DNA of 64,000 bases. Source: Burkholderia multivorans ATCC BAA-247. Lineage in GTDB: Bacteria > Pseudomonadota > Gammaproteobacteria > Burkholderiales > Burkholderiaceae. Location: contig NZ_CP009832.1 of the NCBI RefSeq assembly GCF_000959525.1, forward strand, positions 3,224,001 through 3,288,000, in the 5' to 3' direction. Shown here in pieces: positions 21,704 through 33,842 of this stretch (position 1 is the stretch's first letter; each line of letters begins with the position of its first letter). The translations under genes were made by a program, and so were the position numbers. The notes under the pieces are model-generated. The model did no database searches and was not told the DNA's origin. It worked only from the letters and a program-made list of their open reading frames with translations.

Positions 21704-23299
21704 ATGCAGGTCAAGCTGTTCGCCGCGGCCGCCGTCGCCGCCGCACTCGCCGCCCCCGGCCTCGTCGCGGCCAAGCCGCTCACCGTCTGCACCGAGTCGA
21801 GCCCGGACGGCTTCGACGTCGTCCAGTACAACTCGCTCGTCACGACGAATGCGTCGGCCGACGTGATCTTCAACACGCTCGTGTCGTACGACGAAGCCGC
21901 GAAGAAGGTCGCGCCGGCGCTCGCCGACAAGTGGGAAGCGAGCGCGGACGGCCTCACGTACACGTTCCATCTGCGTCCGAACGTTGCGTTCCAGACGACC
22001 GACTACTTCAAGCCGAGCCGCCCGCTCAACGCCGACGATGTCGTGTTCACATTCAGCCGGATGCTCGACGACGCGAATCCGTGGCACAAGGTCGCCGGCG
22101 CGAGCGGCTTCCCGCACGCGCAGTCGATGGGGCTCGCGAAGCTCGTGAAGTCGGTCTCGAAGGTCGACGATCTCACGGTGAAGTTCGTGCTGAACGAACC
22201 GAACGCGACCTTCGTGCCGATCCTGACGATGGGCTTCGCGTCGATCTACTCGGCCGAATACGCGGACCAGCTGCTGAAGGCCGGCAAGCAGGTCGACCTG
22301 AACGCGAAGCCGATCGGCACCGGCCCGTTCGTGCTGAAGAGCTACACGAAGGACGCGCTGATCCGCTACGACGTGAATCCGTCGTACTGGGGCGCAAAGC
22401 CGAAGGTCGACCGGCTGATTTACGCGATCACGCCCGATCCGTCGGTTCGCCTGCAGAAGCTGAAGGCCGGCGAATGCCAGATCGCGCTGTCGCCGAAGCC
22501 GCAGGACGTGCTTGCCGCGAAGGGCGAAAGCGCGCTGAAGGTCGTGCAGACGCCCGCGTTCATGACGGCGTTCGTCGCGCTGAACACGCAGAAGAAGCCG
22601 CTCGACAACGCGAAGGTGCGCGAAGCGCTGAACCTCGCGTTCGATCGCGCGACCTACCTGAAGGTCGTGTTCGACAACACCGCGACGGCCGCCAACAACC
22701 CGTATCCGCCGAACACGTGGAGCTACGCGAAGGACGTCGCGCCGTATCCGTACGATCCGGCGAAGGCGAAGCAGCTGCTCGCGCAGGCCGGCTTCCCGAA
22801 CGGCTTCTCGACGACGATCTGGACGCGTCCGACCGGCAGCGTGCTGAACCCGAACCCGAAGGCGGGCGCCGAGCTGCTGCAGGCCGACCTCGCGAAGATC
22901 GGCGTGAAGGCCGACGTGAAGGTCATCGAATGGGGCGAACTGATCAAGCAGGCGAAGCTCGGCCAGCATGACATGCTGTTCATGGGCTGGGCCGGCGACA
23001 ACGGCGATCCGGACAACTATCTGACGCCGCTGTTCAGCTGCAACGCGGTGAAGTCGGGCATCAACTTCGCGCGCTTCTGCGATGCGCAGCTCGACAAGCT
23101 GATCGCCGAGGGCAAGGCGACGGCCGATCAGGGCAAGCGCACGAAACTGTACGAATCCGCGCAGAAGATCATTCACGACCAGGCGCTGTGGATTCCCCTC
23201 GGCTATCCGACCGCCGCCGCCCTCACGCGCGCGAACGTCAGCGGCTATCGCGTGAGTCCGTTCGGACGGCAGAACTTCGCGACGGTCGCGGTGCAGTAA
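21704..23299 (+). CDS. dppA-like: ABC transporter dipeptide/oligopeptide-binding protein (family 5)
   Basis: This 531-residue periplasmic solute-binding protein has a signal peptide (MQVKLFAAAAVAAALAAPGLVAA) and family 5 features: LTVCTESSPDGFDVVQYNSL, a TYTFHLRPNVAFQ segment, and the C-terminal DQALWIPLGYPTAAALTRANVSGY. It closely resembles DppA, which delivers dipeptides or haem to the Dpp permease. No permease or ATPase gene adjoins it (the next gene is antisense), so it must work with components encoded elsewhere. Confidence 0.9.
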   Translation: MQVKLFAAAAVAAALAAPGLVAAKPLTVCTESSPDGFDVVQYNSLVTTNASADVIFNTLVSYDEAAKKVAPALADKWEASADGLTYTFHLRPNVAFQTTDYFKPSRPLNADDVVFTFSRMLDDANPWHKVAGASGFPHAQSMGLAKLVKSVSKVDDLTVKFVLNEPNATFVPILTMGFASIYSAEYADQLLKAGKQVDLNAKPIGTGPFVLKSYTKDALIRYDVNPSYWGAKPKVDRLIYAITPDPSVRLQKLKAGECQIALSPKPQDVLAAKGESALKVVQTPAFMTAFVALNTQKKPLDNAKVREALNLAFDRATYLKVVFDNTATAANNPYPPNTWSYAKDVAPYPYDPAKAKQLLAQAGFPNGFSTTIWTRPTGSVLNPNPKAGAELLQADLAKIGVKADVKVIEWGELIKQAKLGQHDMLFMGWAGDNGDPDNYLTPLFSCNAVKSGINFARFCDAQLDKLIAEGKATADQGKRTKLYESAQKIIHDQALWIPLGYPTAAALTRANVSGYRVSPFGRQNFATVAVQ

Positions 23300-23381
23300 C
23301 GCCGCGGCACGCGCGGGCAGCGGCTCGCGCCGCTGCGGCGCGATGCAGCCCGTGCACGCGTGAGGCGAGAAGCGCGCTCGC

Positions 23382-24461
23382 TCAGCGCGCGATGCGGAAC
23401 CGCAGCACGCCGTCGTCGCCCTGCTCGCGTACGAGTTCGCCGGCCAGCCACAGCAGGTTCAGATGGGCGATCGCTTCGCCGAGCGCGAACGTCATCTGAT
23501 GGATATCGAGCTCGCGGCGGCGGAACATGATCGGCACGATGTCGGCCGCGCTCATCGGCCGTTCCGCGCACGCGACGCGCACTTCGTCGAGCCGCGCGTC
23601 GTGATGCGCGCGCAGCTGCGCGATGCGCGTGCGCACGCCGCGAAACGGCTTGCCGTGCGACGGCAGCACGAGCGTGTCGGGCGCCATCGTCTCGTAGCGG
23701 CCGAGCGACTGCAGATAGAGCGCGAGCGGGTTCGCTTCCGGCTCCAGATCGAACACCGACACGTTCGTCGAGATCCGCGGCAGCACCATGTCGCCCGAAA
23801 TCAGCACGCCGTCCGCTTCACTGTGCAGCGCGCAATGTTCAGGCGAATGGCCGTAGCCGGTCACGACGCGCCACGTGCGCGTGCCGATCGTCACGGCGTC
23901 GCCGTCGCGCAGGCGCCGGTAGCGCGGCGGCACGGCCGGCACGAGGTCCGAGTAATAGCTGCGGCGGTTGCGCAGCTTGTCGAGCGACGCGGCGTCCGTC
24001 AGCCCGTGGCGCGCGAAATGGTCGGCCGCAGCCGCGCCGCCTGCGTTCGATCCGTTGCCGGCCGCCATCAGGCAGCCGAACATGTATTCGCCGAGCGTCA
24101 TCCATAGCCGCACGTTCCAGCGCCGCTTGTCGCCGCCTTCGCAGAGCCAGTTCGCGAGACCGAAGTGATCGGGATGGCAGTGCGTGACGATCACGCGCAG
24201 CACCGGCAGGCCGTCGAGGTGCGCGTCGAAGATCTGTTCCCAATGCGTGCGGATCGCGTCCGATGCGATCCCGCAGTCGACCACGGTCCAGCCGGCCTGC
24301 CCGTCGATCTCGTCACGCAGCAGCCACAGGTTGATGTGATCGAGCGAAAACGGCAGCGGCATGCGTAGCCAGCGTACGCCGGGCGCGACCTCGAACGTGT
24401 CGCCCGCAGCGGGCAGCGTGTCGGCGAACGGATAGTCGAGTTGGTGTTCCAGTGCGTTCAT
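23382..24461 (-). CDS. MBL-fold metallo-hydrolase
   Basis: This 359-residue protein of the metallo-beta-lactamase superfamily has the metal-binding motif THCHPDHFG (H-x-H-x-D-H) near residue 114 and further His ligands in GYGHSPEHCALH. It has a C-terminal winged-helix-like extension (MFRRRELDIHQMTFALGEAIAHLNLLWLAGEL) seen in LACTB2-like and RNase-type relatives. Substrate unknown; thioester or lactone hydrolysis is typical. It is divergent from aceK. Confidence 0.85.
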   Translation of the reverse strand: MNALEHQLDYPFADTLPAAGDTFEVAPGVRWLRMPLPFSLDHINLWLLRDEIDGQAGWTVVDCGIASDAIRTHWEQIFDAHLDGLPVLRVIVTHCHPDHFGLANWLCEGGDKRRWNVRLWMTLGEYMFGCLMAAGNGSNAGGAAAADHFARHGLTDAASLDKLRNRRSYYSDLVPAVPPRYRRLRDGDAVTIGTRTWRVVTGYGHSPEHCALHSEADGVLISGDMVLPRISTNVSVFDLEPEANPLALYLQSLGRYETMAPDTLVLPSHGKPFRGVRTRIAQLRAHHDARLDEVRVACAERPMSAADIVPIMFRRRELDIHQMTFALGEAIAHLNLLWLAGELVREQGDDGVLRFRIAR

Positions 24462-24776
24462 CGGTGGGGCGTCTCGTCGTTATGTCGGTGCGAAGCGCGG
24501 ACGGCCAAGCCGCCGCGGGCGTTGCGTCGATTCTATCGCTGCGGCGCAAAACCCGTAGCGGGCGCGGCGCCGACGCACGAAAAAAGTTCGTGCCGGAATC
24601 GGCTCAGTAGCGGCATCATTGCGCGAAGATGCTCCGAACGGCGCCGAACGGCCGCCAACATGCCGATTCGCGCACGCGGGCGTGCCGCGCCGGGTGTCAT
24701 GGAAACGGCGACTTGGGCGCTAAAATGGCGCCTGGAGCGAACAGTCCCCCGCCCCTTTTGAGCGAGCCTGCACGCA
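24462..24776. other. Intergenic region between the MBL hydrolase gene and aceK
   Basis: This 315 bp spacer carries the divergent promoters of both genes. No operator, hairpin or coding sequence stands out. There is no strong ribosome-binding site before aceK. Confidence 0.4.
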
Positions 24777-26594
24777 ATGAATCACTTCCCCAAACTGCTG
24801 TCGTCGCAGATCGGCTTCGACGTCGCACAGTCGATGCTCGAGTACTTCGACCGCCACTACCGGATCTTCCGCGAAGCGGCCGTCGAAGCGAAGGCGCTGT
24901 TCGAGCGCGCCGACTGGCATGGGCTGCAGCGGCTCGCGCGCGAGCGGATCACCTCGTACGACGAGCGCGTGCAGGAGTGCGTCGAGGTGCTGCAGGACGA
25001 ATACGACGCGGAGAGCATCGACGACGAAGTCTGGCAGCAGATCAAGCTCCATTACATCGGTCTGCTGACGTCGCACCGCCAGCCCGAGTGCGCGGAAACC
25101 TTCTTCAATTCGGTGTGCTGCAAGATCCTGCACCGGTCGTATTTCAACAACGACTTCATCTTCGTGCGCCCGGCGATCTCGACCGAATACCTCGAGAACG
25201 ACGAGCCGGCCGCGAAGCCGACGTATCGCGCGTACTATCCGGGCACCGACGGGCTGGCGGTCACGCTCGAACGGATCGTCACGAACTTCCAGCTCGAGCC
25301 GCCGTTCGAGGATCTCGCGCGCGACATCGCGTGCGTGATGCAGGCGATCCACGACGAATTCGGCCGCTTCGACGAAGCGCCGAATTTCCAGATCCACGTG
25401 CTGTCGTCGCTGTTCTTCCGCAACAAGAGCGCGTACATCGTCGGCCGCATCATCAACGCCGATCGCGTGCTGCCGTTCGCGGTGCCGATCCGCCACGTGC
25501 GGCCCGGACTGCTCGCGCTCGACACCGTGCTGCTGCGCCGCGACCTGCTGCAGATCATCTTCAGCTTCTCGCACTCGTACTTCCTCGTCGACATGGACGT
25601 GCCGTCCGCGTACGTCGATTTCCTCTGCACGATCATGCCCGGCAAGCCGAAGGCCGAGATCTACACGTCGGTCGGGCTGCAGAAGCAGGGCAAGAACCTG
25701 TTCTACCGCGACCTGCTGCATCACCTGTCGCATTCGAGCGACCGCTTCATCGTCGCGCCGGGGATCAAGGGCCTCGTGATGCTCGTGTTCACGCTGCCGT
25801 CGTTCCCGTACGTGTTCAAGATCATCAAGGATCACTTCCCGCCGCCGAAGGAAACGACACGCCGGCAGATCATGGAGAAGTATCTGCTCGTGAAGCGCCA
25901 CGACCGGCTCGGACGCATGGCCGACACGCTCGAATATTCGAGCGTCGCGCTGCCGCTCGCGCGGCTCGATCACGCGCTGGTGCGCGAACTCGAGAAGGAA
26001 GTCCCGTCGCTGCTCGAGTACGAGGGCGACAATCTCGTGATCAAGCATCTGTACATCGAGCGCCGGATGACGCCGCTGAACCTCTATTTGCAGAACGGCA
26101 CCGACGCGGAAGTCGAGCACGGCGTGAAGGAATACGGCAACGCGGTGAAGGAGTTGATGAAGGCCAACATCTTCCCCGGCGACATGCTGTACAAGAATTT
26201 CGGCGTCACGCGCCACGGCCGCGTCGTGTTCTACGACTACGACGAGATCGAGTACCTGACCGACTGCAACGTGCGCCGCGTGCCGCCGCCGCGCAACGAA
26301 GAAGACGAGCTGTCCGGCGAACCGTGGTATACCGTCGGCCCGCACGATATCTTTCCCGAGACTTACGGTCCGTTCCTGCTCGGCGATCCGCGCGTGCGCG
26401 CCGCGTTCCTCAAGCATCACGCCGACTTCTTCGATCCGGCGCTGTGGCAGGCGAGCAAGGACAAGCTGCTGCAGGGCGAACTGCCCGATTTCTTTCCGTA
26501 CGATGCGTCGCTGCGCTTCTGCGTACGCTATCCGGAGCGCTTCGGCGCGACGGCCGAGCGTGCGCCGGCGCGTGGCGCGCAGCGTGCGGCCTGA
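24777..26594 (+). CDS. aceK: Isocitrate dehydrogenase kinase/phosphatase
   Basis: This 605-residue bifunctional enzyme phosphorylates and dephosphorylates isocitrate dehydrogenase, which diverts isocitrate to the glyoxylate shunt on acetate or fatty acids. The whole length matches AceK, including the [25 protein letters not shown] segment (ATP lysine region), and [19 protein letters not shown] with the metal-binding Asp. Unlike in enteric bacteria it is not next to aceBA. The carbonic anhydrase gene follows 36 bp after the stop. Confidence 0.95.
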   Translation: MNHFPKLLSSQIGFDVAQSMLEYFDRHYRIFREAAVEAKALFERADWHGLQRLARERITSYDERVQECVEVLQDEYDAESIDDEVWQQIKLHYIGLLTSHRQPECAETFFNSVCCKILHRSYFNNDFIFVRPAISTEYLENDEPAAKPTYRAYYPGTDGLAVTLERIVTNFQLEPPFEDLARDIACVMQAIHDEFGRFDEAPNFQIHVLSSLFFRNKSAYIVGRIINADRVLPFAVPIRHVRPGLLALDTVLLRRDLLQIIFSFSHSYFLVDMDVPSAYVDFLCTIMPGKPKAEIYTSVGLQKQGKNLFYRDLLHHLSHSSDRFIVAPGIKGLVMLVFTLPSFPYVFKIIKDHFPPPKETTRRQIMEKYLLVKRHDRLGRMADTLEYSSVALPLARLDHALVRELEKEVPSLLEYEGDNLVIKHLYIERRMTPLNLYLQNGTDAEVEHGVKEYGNAVKELMKANIFPGDMLYKNFGVTRHGRVVFYDYDEIEYLTDCNVRRVPPPRNEEDELSGEPWYTVGPHDIFPETYGPFLLGDPRVRAAFLKHHADFFDPALWQASKDKLLQGELPDFFPYDASLRFCVRYPERFGATAERAPARGAQRAA

Positions 26595-26629
26595 TGTGTT
26601 TCACCCGAACCGATATCGAACGATTCACG

Positions 26630-27415
26630 ATGACGGACACCACCACGATGAATACCCAAGATCACCCGCTCTCCCACCTGTTCGACAACAACGACGCCTG
26701 GGTCAAGCGCCAACTCGCCGACGATCCGCAGTTCTTCGCGCGCCTCGCCGATCAGCAGGCGCCGGAGTACCTGTGGATCGGCTGTTCCGACTCGCGCGTG
26801 CCGGCGAACCAGATCATCGGCCTGCCGCCGGGCGAAGTGTTCGTCCACCGCAACATCGCGAACGTCGTCGTCCACACCGACCTGAACTGCCTGTCGGTGA
26901 TCCAGTTCGCGGTCGACATCCTGCGCGTGAAGCACATCATGGTGGTCGGCCACTACGGCTGCTCGGGCGTGAACGCGGCCCTGCACAACCGCCGCGTCGG
27001 CCTCGCCGACAACTGGCTGCACCACGTGCAGGACGTGCGCGAGCGCCACGCGGCGCTGCTCGACGAATGGCCGGTCGGCGAAGCGCGCTATCGCCGCCTG
27101 ATCGAGCTGAACGCGATCGAGCAGGTCGTCAACGTCTGCCGCACGACGATCGTCAACGACGCATGGGCGCGCGGCCAGTCGCTGACCGTGCATGCACTCG
27201 TGTACGGCGTGCACGACGGCCGGATGCGCAACCTCGGGATGGCCGTGTCGAACTTCGATTCGCTCGAGGAGACGTATCGGCGCTGCGTCGCGTCGCTGAC
27301 CGCGCGCGGCGAACACGCGCCGGACAACGACATCATCGCGGCCGACGCCGCGCGGCTCGATGCGGTCGCGCAGTCGGTCGCCGATACGCTGAAGCACGGC
27401 GACGGCAACTGCTGA
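26630..27415 (+). CDS. can: Beta-class carbonic anhydrase
   Basis: This 261-residue zinc enzyme interconverts CO2 and bicarbonate. The ligands are clear: C52-S-D54-S-R56 and H108-Y-G-C111. The D-R pair indicates the classical beta-class active site. Bicarbonate supply would serve the biotin-dependent carboxylases. An in-frame ATG at 26648 (MNTQDHPLSHLF) is an equally possible start, and one at 26594 overlaps the aceK stop. It is probably cotranscribed with aceK. Confidence 0.93.
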   Translation: MTDTTTMNTQDHPLSHLFDNNDAWVKRQLADDPQFFARLADQQAPEYLWIGCSDSRVPANQIIGLPPGEVFVHRNIANVVVHTDLNCLSVIQFAVDILRVKHIMVVGHYGCSGVNAALHNRRVGLADNWLHHVQDVRERHAALLDEWPVGEARYRRLIELNAIEQVVNVCRTTIVNDAWARGQSLTVHALVYGVHDGRMRNLGMAVSNFDSLEETYRRCVASLTARGEHAPDNDIIAADAARLDAVAQSVADTLKHGDGNC

Positions 27416-27509
27416 GCGCCGAACGCGTGCGTCGCGACGCACCCATCGCGTCGCGCGCCGCGATCGTCCCGCGACGCGCCGGCATCGCACCGTAAAAGGA
27501 GCGGCGAAC

Positions 27510-28187
<678 letters not shown>

Positions 28188-28226
28188 TCGCCATTCACAA
28201 CGCTTCGTCGTTAATTCCTGTTACGC

Positions 28227-28664
28227 ATGATTCCGAACCGACCTGATGCCTGCCCGTGCGGCGGCGCGTCCCCCGCGACGGGCGGCAAAGCCACGCCGCC
28301 GCGCTATGCGGACTGCTGCGGCCGCTTCATCGACGGCGGCGCGCCCGCGCCGAGCGCACTCGAGTTGATGCGTTCGCGGTATACCGCCTACGTGCTCGGC
28401 GCCGTCGACTACCTGCGCGCGACCTGGGACGCGCGCACTTGCCCGCCGGATCTCGACATCGACCCCGACGCGCCCGACGCGCCGCGCTGGCTCGGGCTCG
28501 CGATCAAACGCCACGCGACGCTCGACGAAACGCATGCCGAGGTCGAATTCGTGGCCCGCTACAAGGTGGGCGGCCGCGCGTACCGGCTGCACGAGACGAG
28601 CCGCTTCACGCGCGACGAACACGGTTTCTGGCGCTATGTCGACGGCGATGTAAGCGAGCGCTGA
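28227..28664 (+). CDS. YchJ-family protein with SEC-C zinc motif
   Basis: This 145-residue protein starts with a Cys-rich SEC-C-like motif (DACPCGG...YADCCGRFIDGG) that should bind one zinc ion, followed by a compact NTF2-like domain (LMRSRYTAYVLGAVDYLRATW, and EFVARYKVGGRAYRLHETSRF). YchJ proteins are widespread and have no firm function. It lies 39 bp after the SDR gene, so it is probably in the same transcript. Confidence 0.88.
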   Translation: MIPNRPDACPCGGASPATGGKATPPRYADCCGRFIDGGAPAPSALELMRSRYTAYVLGAVDYLRATWDARTCPPDLDIDPDAPDAPRWLGLAIKRHATLDETHAEVEFVARYKVGGRAYRLHETSRFTRDEHGFWRYVDGDVSER

Positions 28665-28770
28665 CAAATACTTGCTGTGTCAGACGCCGGGTAATTCCTG
28701 CATTGCACAACCTGAATTTGTCGGGCTAGGATGGCCTTCGATCGGGTCTGTTGCATGGCAGGGCTTACGA

Positions 28771-30042
28771 ATGGCGTTCAGCAAGGTAGTGGTGGGATGG
28801 ATGGCGGCGTGCGCGCTGTCGGCCGCTCAGGCCGGTACGCTGCCGAACGCAAATGCCGATGCGGGCGCGGCCGGCAAGTCGCTCGCCCATGCCGAGCGCT
28901 TCGATTACGGCGACTCGGGCCTGCCGCAGGTCGCGGCCGATCTCAACGAGCGCATTCTGCGCATCCCGGCCGACGCGTCGGGCACCGTCACGCTCGAAGC
29001 GACGCTGTTCAAGCCGGACGGCCCCGGCCCGTTCCCGCTCGTCGTCTTCAATCACGGCAAGAACACCGGCGATCTCCATCAGCAGCCGCGCAGCCGCCCG
29101 CTCGCGTTCGCGCGCGAATTCGTGCGCCGCGGCTATGCGGTGATCGCGCCGAACCGCCAGGGTTTTGCGGGCTCCGGCGGCACCTATCGGCAGGAAGGCT
29201 GCAACGTCGAGAAAAACGGCCTCGCGCAGGCCGCCGACGTCGCCGCGACGATCCGCTACATGTCGCAGCAGTCGTACGTCGACGCATCGCGCATCGTCGT
29301 CGCGGGCACGTCGCACGGCGGCCTCGTGTCGGTCGCGTACGGCACCGAAGCGGCGCCCGGTGTGCGCGGCATCATCAACTTCTCCGGCGGGCTGCGCCAG
29401 GATCTCTGCGACGGCTGGCAGAAGAATCTCGTCGACGCGTTCGACCAGTACGGCGCCCACACGGCCGTGCGCTCGCTCTGGCTGTACGGCGACAACGATT
29501 CGGTATGGACGCCCGCGCTCGTGTCGCAAATGCACGATGCATACGTGGCGCACGGTACGCAGGCGCAGTTCATCGATTTCGGCCGCTACAAGGACGATGC
29601 GCACCGGCTGATCATCGATCGCGACGGCGTGCCCGTCTGGTGGCCCGCCGTGCACGCGTTCCTCGCCGAACTGAATCTGCCGACCGCCGTCCGCTATGCG
29701 GTCGCGAGCCCGCACGAGCCGAAGGCGACCGGCTACGCGTCGATCGACGCCGTCGACGCGGTGCCCTATGTCGACGAAGCGGGCCGCGAAGGCTATCGCC
29801 GCTTTTTGAACCAGCATCCGAGCCGCGCGTTCGCGGTATCGTCCGAAGGCGCATGGTCGTGGGCCGAAGGCGGCGACGATCCGATGGCGCTCGCGCTCGA
29901 CAACTGCGCCAAGCAGGGCGCCGGCCCGTGCCGGCTGTATGCGGTGAACGATCGCGTCGTATGGAACGCGAACACGCAGACGGCCGACAACGACGATACC
30001 GGCGCGCACGGCGCCGATACGCGCGCGCTCGCGTCGCGCTGA
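28771..30042 (+). CDS. Secreted alpha/beta hydrolase (dienelactone-hydrolase type)
   Basis: This 423-residue protein has a signal peptide (MAFSKVVVGWMAACALSAAQA), then an alpha/beta-hydrolase fold. VVFNHGKNTGD forms the oxyanion region, GTSHGG is the nucleophile elbow, and an Asp and His late in the domain complete the triad (LYGDNDSVW and KDDAHRLI). The ~110-residue C-terminal extension has no clear domain and contains two Cys (DNCAKQGAGPCRLY) that could form a disulfide in the periplasm. An upstream ATG at 28672 would bury the signal peptide, so 28771 is preferred. Confidence 0.82.
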   Translation: MAFSKVVVGWMAACALSAAQAGTLPNANADAGAAGKSLAHAERFDYGDSGLPQVAADLNERILRIPADASGTVTLEATLFKPDGPGPFPLVVFNHGKNTGDLHQQPRSRPLAFAREFVRRGYAVIAPNRQGFAGSGGTYRQEGCNVEKNGLAQAADVAATIRYMSQQSYVDASRIVVAGTSHGGLVSVAYGTEAAPGVRGIINFSGGLRQDLCDGWQKNLVDAFDQYGAHTAVRSLWLYGDNDSVWTPALVSQMHDAYVAHGTQAQFIDFGRYKDDAHRLIIDRDGVPVWWPAVHAFLAELNLPTAVRYAVASPHEPKATGYASIDAVDAVPYVDEAGREGYRRFLNQHPSRAFAVSSEGAWSWAEGGDDPMALALDNCAKQGAGPCRLYAVNDRVVWNANTQTADNDDTGAHGADTRALASR

Positions 30043-30558
30043 CGCGCGCTTTCTTTTCCGCTTCCCTTTCGTTTCGTTTTCGACGGCGCGCGCCGGCGTA
30101 CGCGGTACGTGGCGCGCCGTGCTGCGCCGCGCGCGTGTCCGGCGTCGTCACCTTCGCCGTCGTCGTCTTCGATCGCACACCGTCGCTCGACGCACACTCG
30201 CGATACAAGCCGCGCGCCGCGCCTCGATCACCGCTTTCTCCATCGTTCCCCTTATTCCGCACGCCGCGGCACCGCGCCGCCCACGATTTTTTTCTGTCGG
30301 GGGGTGTCACTCGAACGTCGTCATCTGCGGCCATTTCGGGCGATCTCGAGCGTACCGTCGCGAGCGGTCCCGATCTGCGCCGAACTCCCGTCCCACAAGG
30401 CTTTGCGGCGTTTGTAACCGCTAGTGCAAGGGGCCGCGGAACACGCTAATCTCTGCGCGTTTTCGTGTCGTGCGCGCCGTCGGCCGCACGATGGCTGTCC
30501 CCGTGTGCGCGCCGCGTCCGACGATGCCGCGCGCCGCCGTTTTACCCCCGGAGTCGCC
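30043..30558. other. Intergenic region upstream of the biotin operon
   Basis: These 516 bp hold the bioA promoter. The first half is pyrimidine-rich and the only strong site is the GGAG ribosome-binding sequence at 30550. No BirA operator-like dyad of the E. coli type is evident, which fits a BirA without a DNA-binding domain. No RNA gene is seen. Confidence 0.4.
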
Positions 30559-31901
30559 TTGAGTACGTCAGCCCCCGACGACTGGGTCGCGCGCAGCCTG
30601 CGCGCGGTCTGGCATCCCTGCACCCAGATGAAGCACCACGAGCGCCTGCCGCTCGTTCCCGTCGCGCGCGGCGCGGGCGTATGGCTGTACGACCGCGACG
30701 GGCGCCGCTACTTCGATGCGATCAGCTCGTGGTGGGTCAATCTGTTCGGCCATGCGAATCCCGACATCAACGCCGCACTGAAGGACCAGCTCGATACGCT
30801 CGAACACGCGATGCTCGCCGGCTGCACGCACGAGCCCGCGATCGAGCTCGCCGAGCGACTGCATGCGCTGACTGCGAACACGCTCGGCCATGCGTTCTTC
30901 GCATCGGACGGCGCGTCGGCCGTCGAGATCGCGCTGAAGATGAGCTTTCACGCGTGGCGCAACCGCGGCCGCGCCGATAAGCGCGAATTCGCGTGCGTCG
31001 CGAACGGCTACCACGGCGAAACGATCGGCGCGCTCGGCGTGACCGACGTCGCGCTGTTCAAGGACGCGTACGATCCGCTGATCCGCCACGCGCACGTCGT
31101 CGCGTCGCCCGACGCGCGCGGCGCGCTGCCGGGCGAAACGGCCGCCGACGTTGCGGGCCGCGCGCTTGCCGACGTGCGCCGCCTGTTCATCGAACGCGGC
31201 GAGCGAATCGCCGCGCTGATCGTCGAGCCGCTCGTGCAGTGCGCGGCCGGGATGGCGATGCACGATCCGTCGTACGTACGCGGGCTGCGCGCGCTCTGCG
31301 ACGAATTCGACGTGCATCTGATCGCCGACGAAATCGCGGTTGGCTGCGGCCGCACCGGCACGTTCTTCGCGTGCGAGCAGGCCGGCGTGTGGCCCGACTT
31401 CCTGTGCCTGTCGAAAGGCATCAGCGGCGGCTATCTGCCGCTATCGCTCGTGCTGACGCGCGACGACGTGTTCGCCGCGTTCTACGACGACGACACGACG
31501 CGCGGCTTCCTGCACTCGCACTCGTACACCGGCAATCCGCTCGCATGCCGCGCGGCGGTCGCGACGCTCGACCTGTTTGCGCGCGACGACGTGCTCGCGA
31601 GCAACGCGCGCAAGTCGGCCGCGCTGCGCGCCGCGCTCGCGCCGCTCACCGCCCATCCGGAGGTGCGCCACCTGCGCGAGCGCGGCACGCTGTTCGCGTT
31701 CGACGTCGCGCTCGACGGCGACGCGGCGCGCGGCTTCTCGCGGCGCTTCTTCGAGCGCGCACTCGAGCACGAACTGCTGCTGCGGCCGATCGGCACGACC
31801 GTCTACCTGATGCCGCCGTACGTGTTGAGCGACGACGACATCGCCTGGCTCGCGCAGCGCACGCGCGATACGCTCGAGGCCACGCTCGCGGAGAGTGCAC
31901 G

Positions 31902-31905
<4 letters not shown>
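30559..31905 (+). CDS. bioA: Adenosylmethionine--8-amino-7-oxononanoate transaminase
   Basis: This 448-residue PLP enzyme makes 7,8-diaminopelargonate from KAPA using S-adenosylmethionine as amino donor. [19 protein letters not shown] contains the PLP lysine, and [17 protein letters not shown] is a BioA hallmark. I chose the TTG start at 30559: GGAG lies 5 bp upstream, and the protein then begins [26 protein letters not shown] as in the family. The ATG at 30424 would add 45 non-homologous residues. The stop overlaps the bioF start (ATGA). Confidence 0.95.
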
Positions 31906-33082
<1,177 letters not shown>

Positions 33083-33086
<4 letters not shown>

Positions 33087-33802
33087 GCACACCGCTTTCG
33101 CTGTTCGTCACGGGCACCGACACCGAGATCGGCAAGACTTTCGTGTCGGCCGCGCTGCTGCACGGCTTCGCGCGGCACGGGCTACGCGCGGCCGCGATGA
33201 AGCCGGTCGCGGCCGGCGCCTATGAGCGCGACGGCGTGTGGCGCAACGAAGACGCCGACCAGCTCGATGCGGCCGCGAGCGTCGTGCTGCCGCCCGAGTT
33301 GCGCACGCCGTTCCTGCTGAAGGCGCCCGCCGCACCGCACATCGTCGCCGCGCACGAGCACGTGACGCTCGACATCGACACGATCGTCGCATGCCATCGC
33401 GACGCGCTGACGCGTGCGGACATCGTCGTCGTCGAAGGCGTCGGCGGCTTTCGCGTGCCGCTGAACGACACGCAGGACACCGCCGATCTCGCAGTCGCGC
33501 TCGGCCTGCCGGTCGTGCTCGTGGTCGGCATGCGGCTCGGCTGCATCAGCCATGCGCTGCTGACGGCCGACGCGATCGCGGCGCGCGGGCTCACGCTTGC
33601 CGGCTGGGTCGCGAACCACGTCGATCCGGCGATGACTTACGCGGACGAGAACGTCGCGACGATTCGCGACTGGCTCGCGCGCGAGCATCGCGCACCGCTG
33701 CTCGGCCGCATCGCCCACATGGCGCCGGCCGACCCCGAATCCGCCGCGGCGACGCTCGACATCGCCGCGCTCGTCGACACGCTGCGCGCCGCGCAGCGTT
33801 GA
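33083..33802 (+). CDS. bioD: Dethiobiotin synthase
   Basis: This 239-residue ATP-dependent carboxylase closes the ureido ring of dethiobiotin from diaminopelargonate and CO2. It has the P-loop [10 protein letters not shown] at the N-terminus, KPVAAGAY and [12 protein letters not shown], all diagnostic of BioD. It overlaps bioF by ATGA, with GAGGAGG upstream as ribosome-binding site, and lies 40 bp before bioB. Confidence 0.96.
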
Positions 33803-33842
33803 CTCCCCGATCTCACCCCTCCAGTCAGGACAGGAAAACGAA

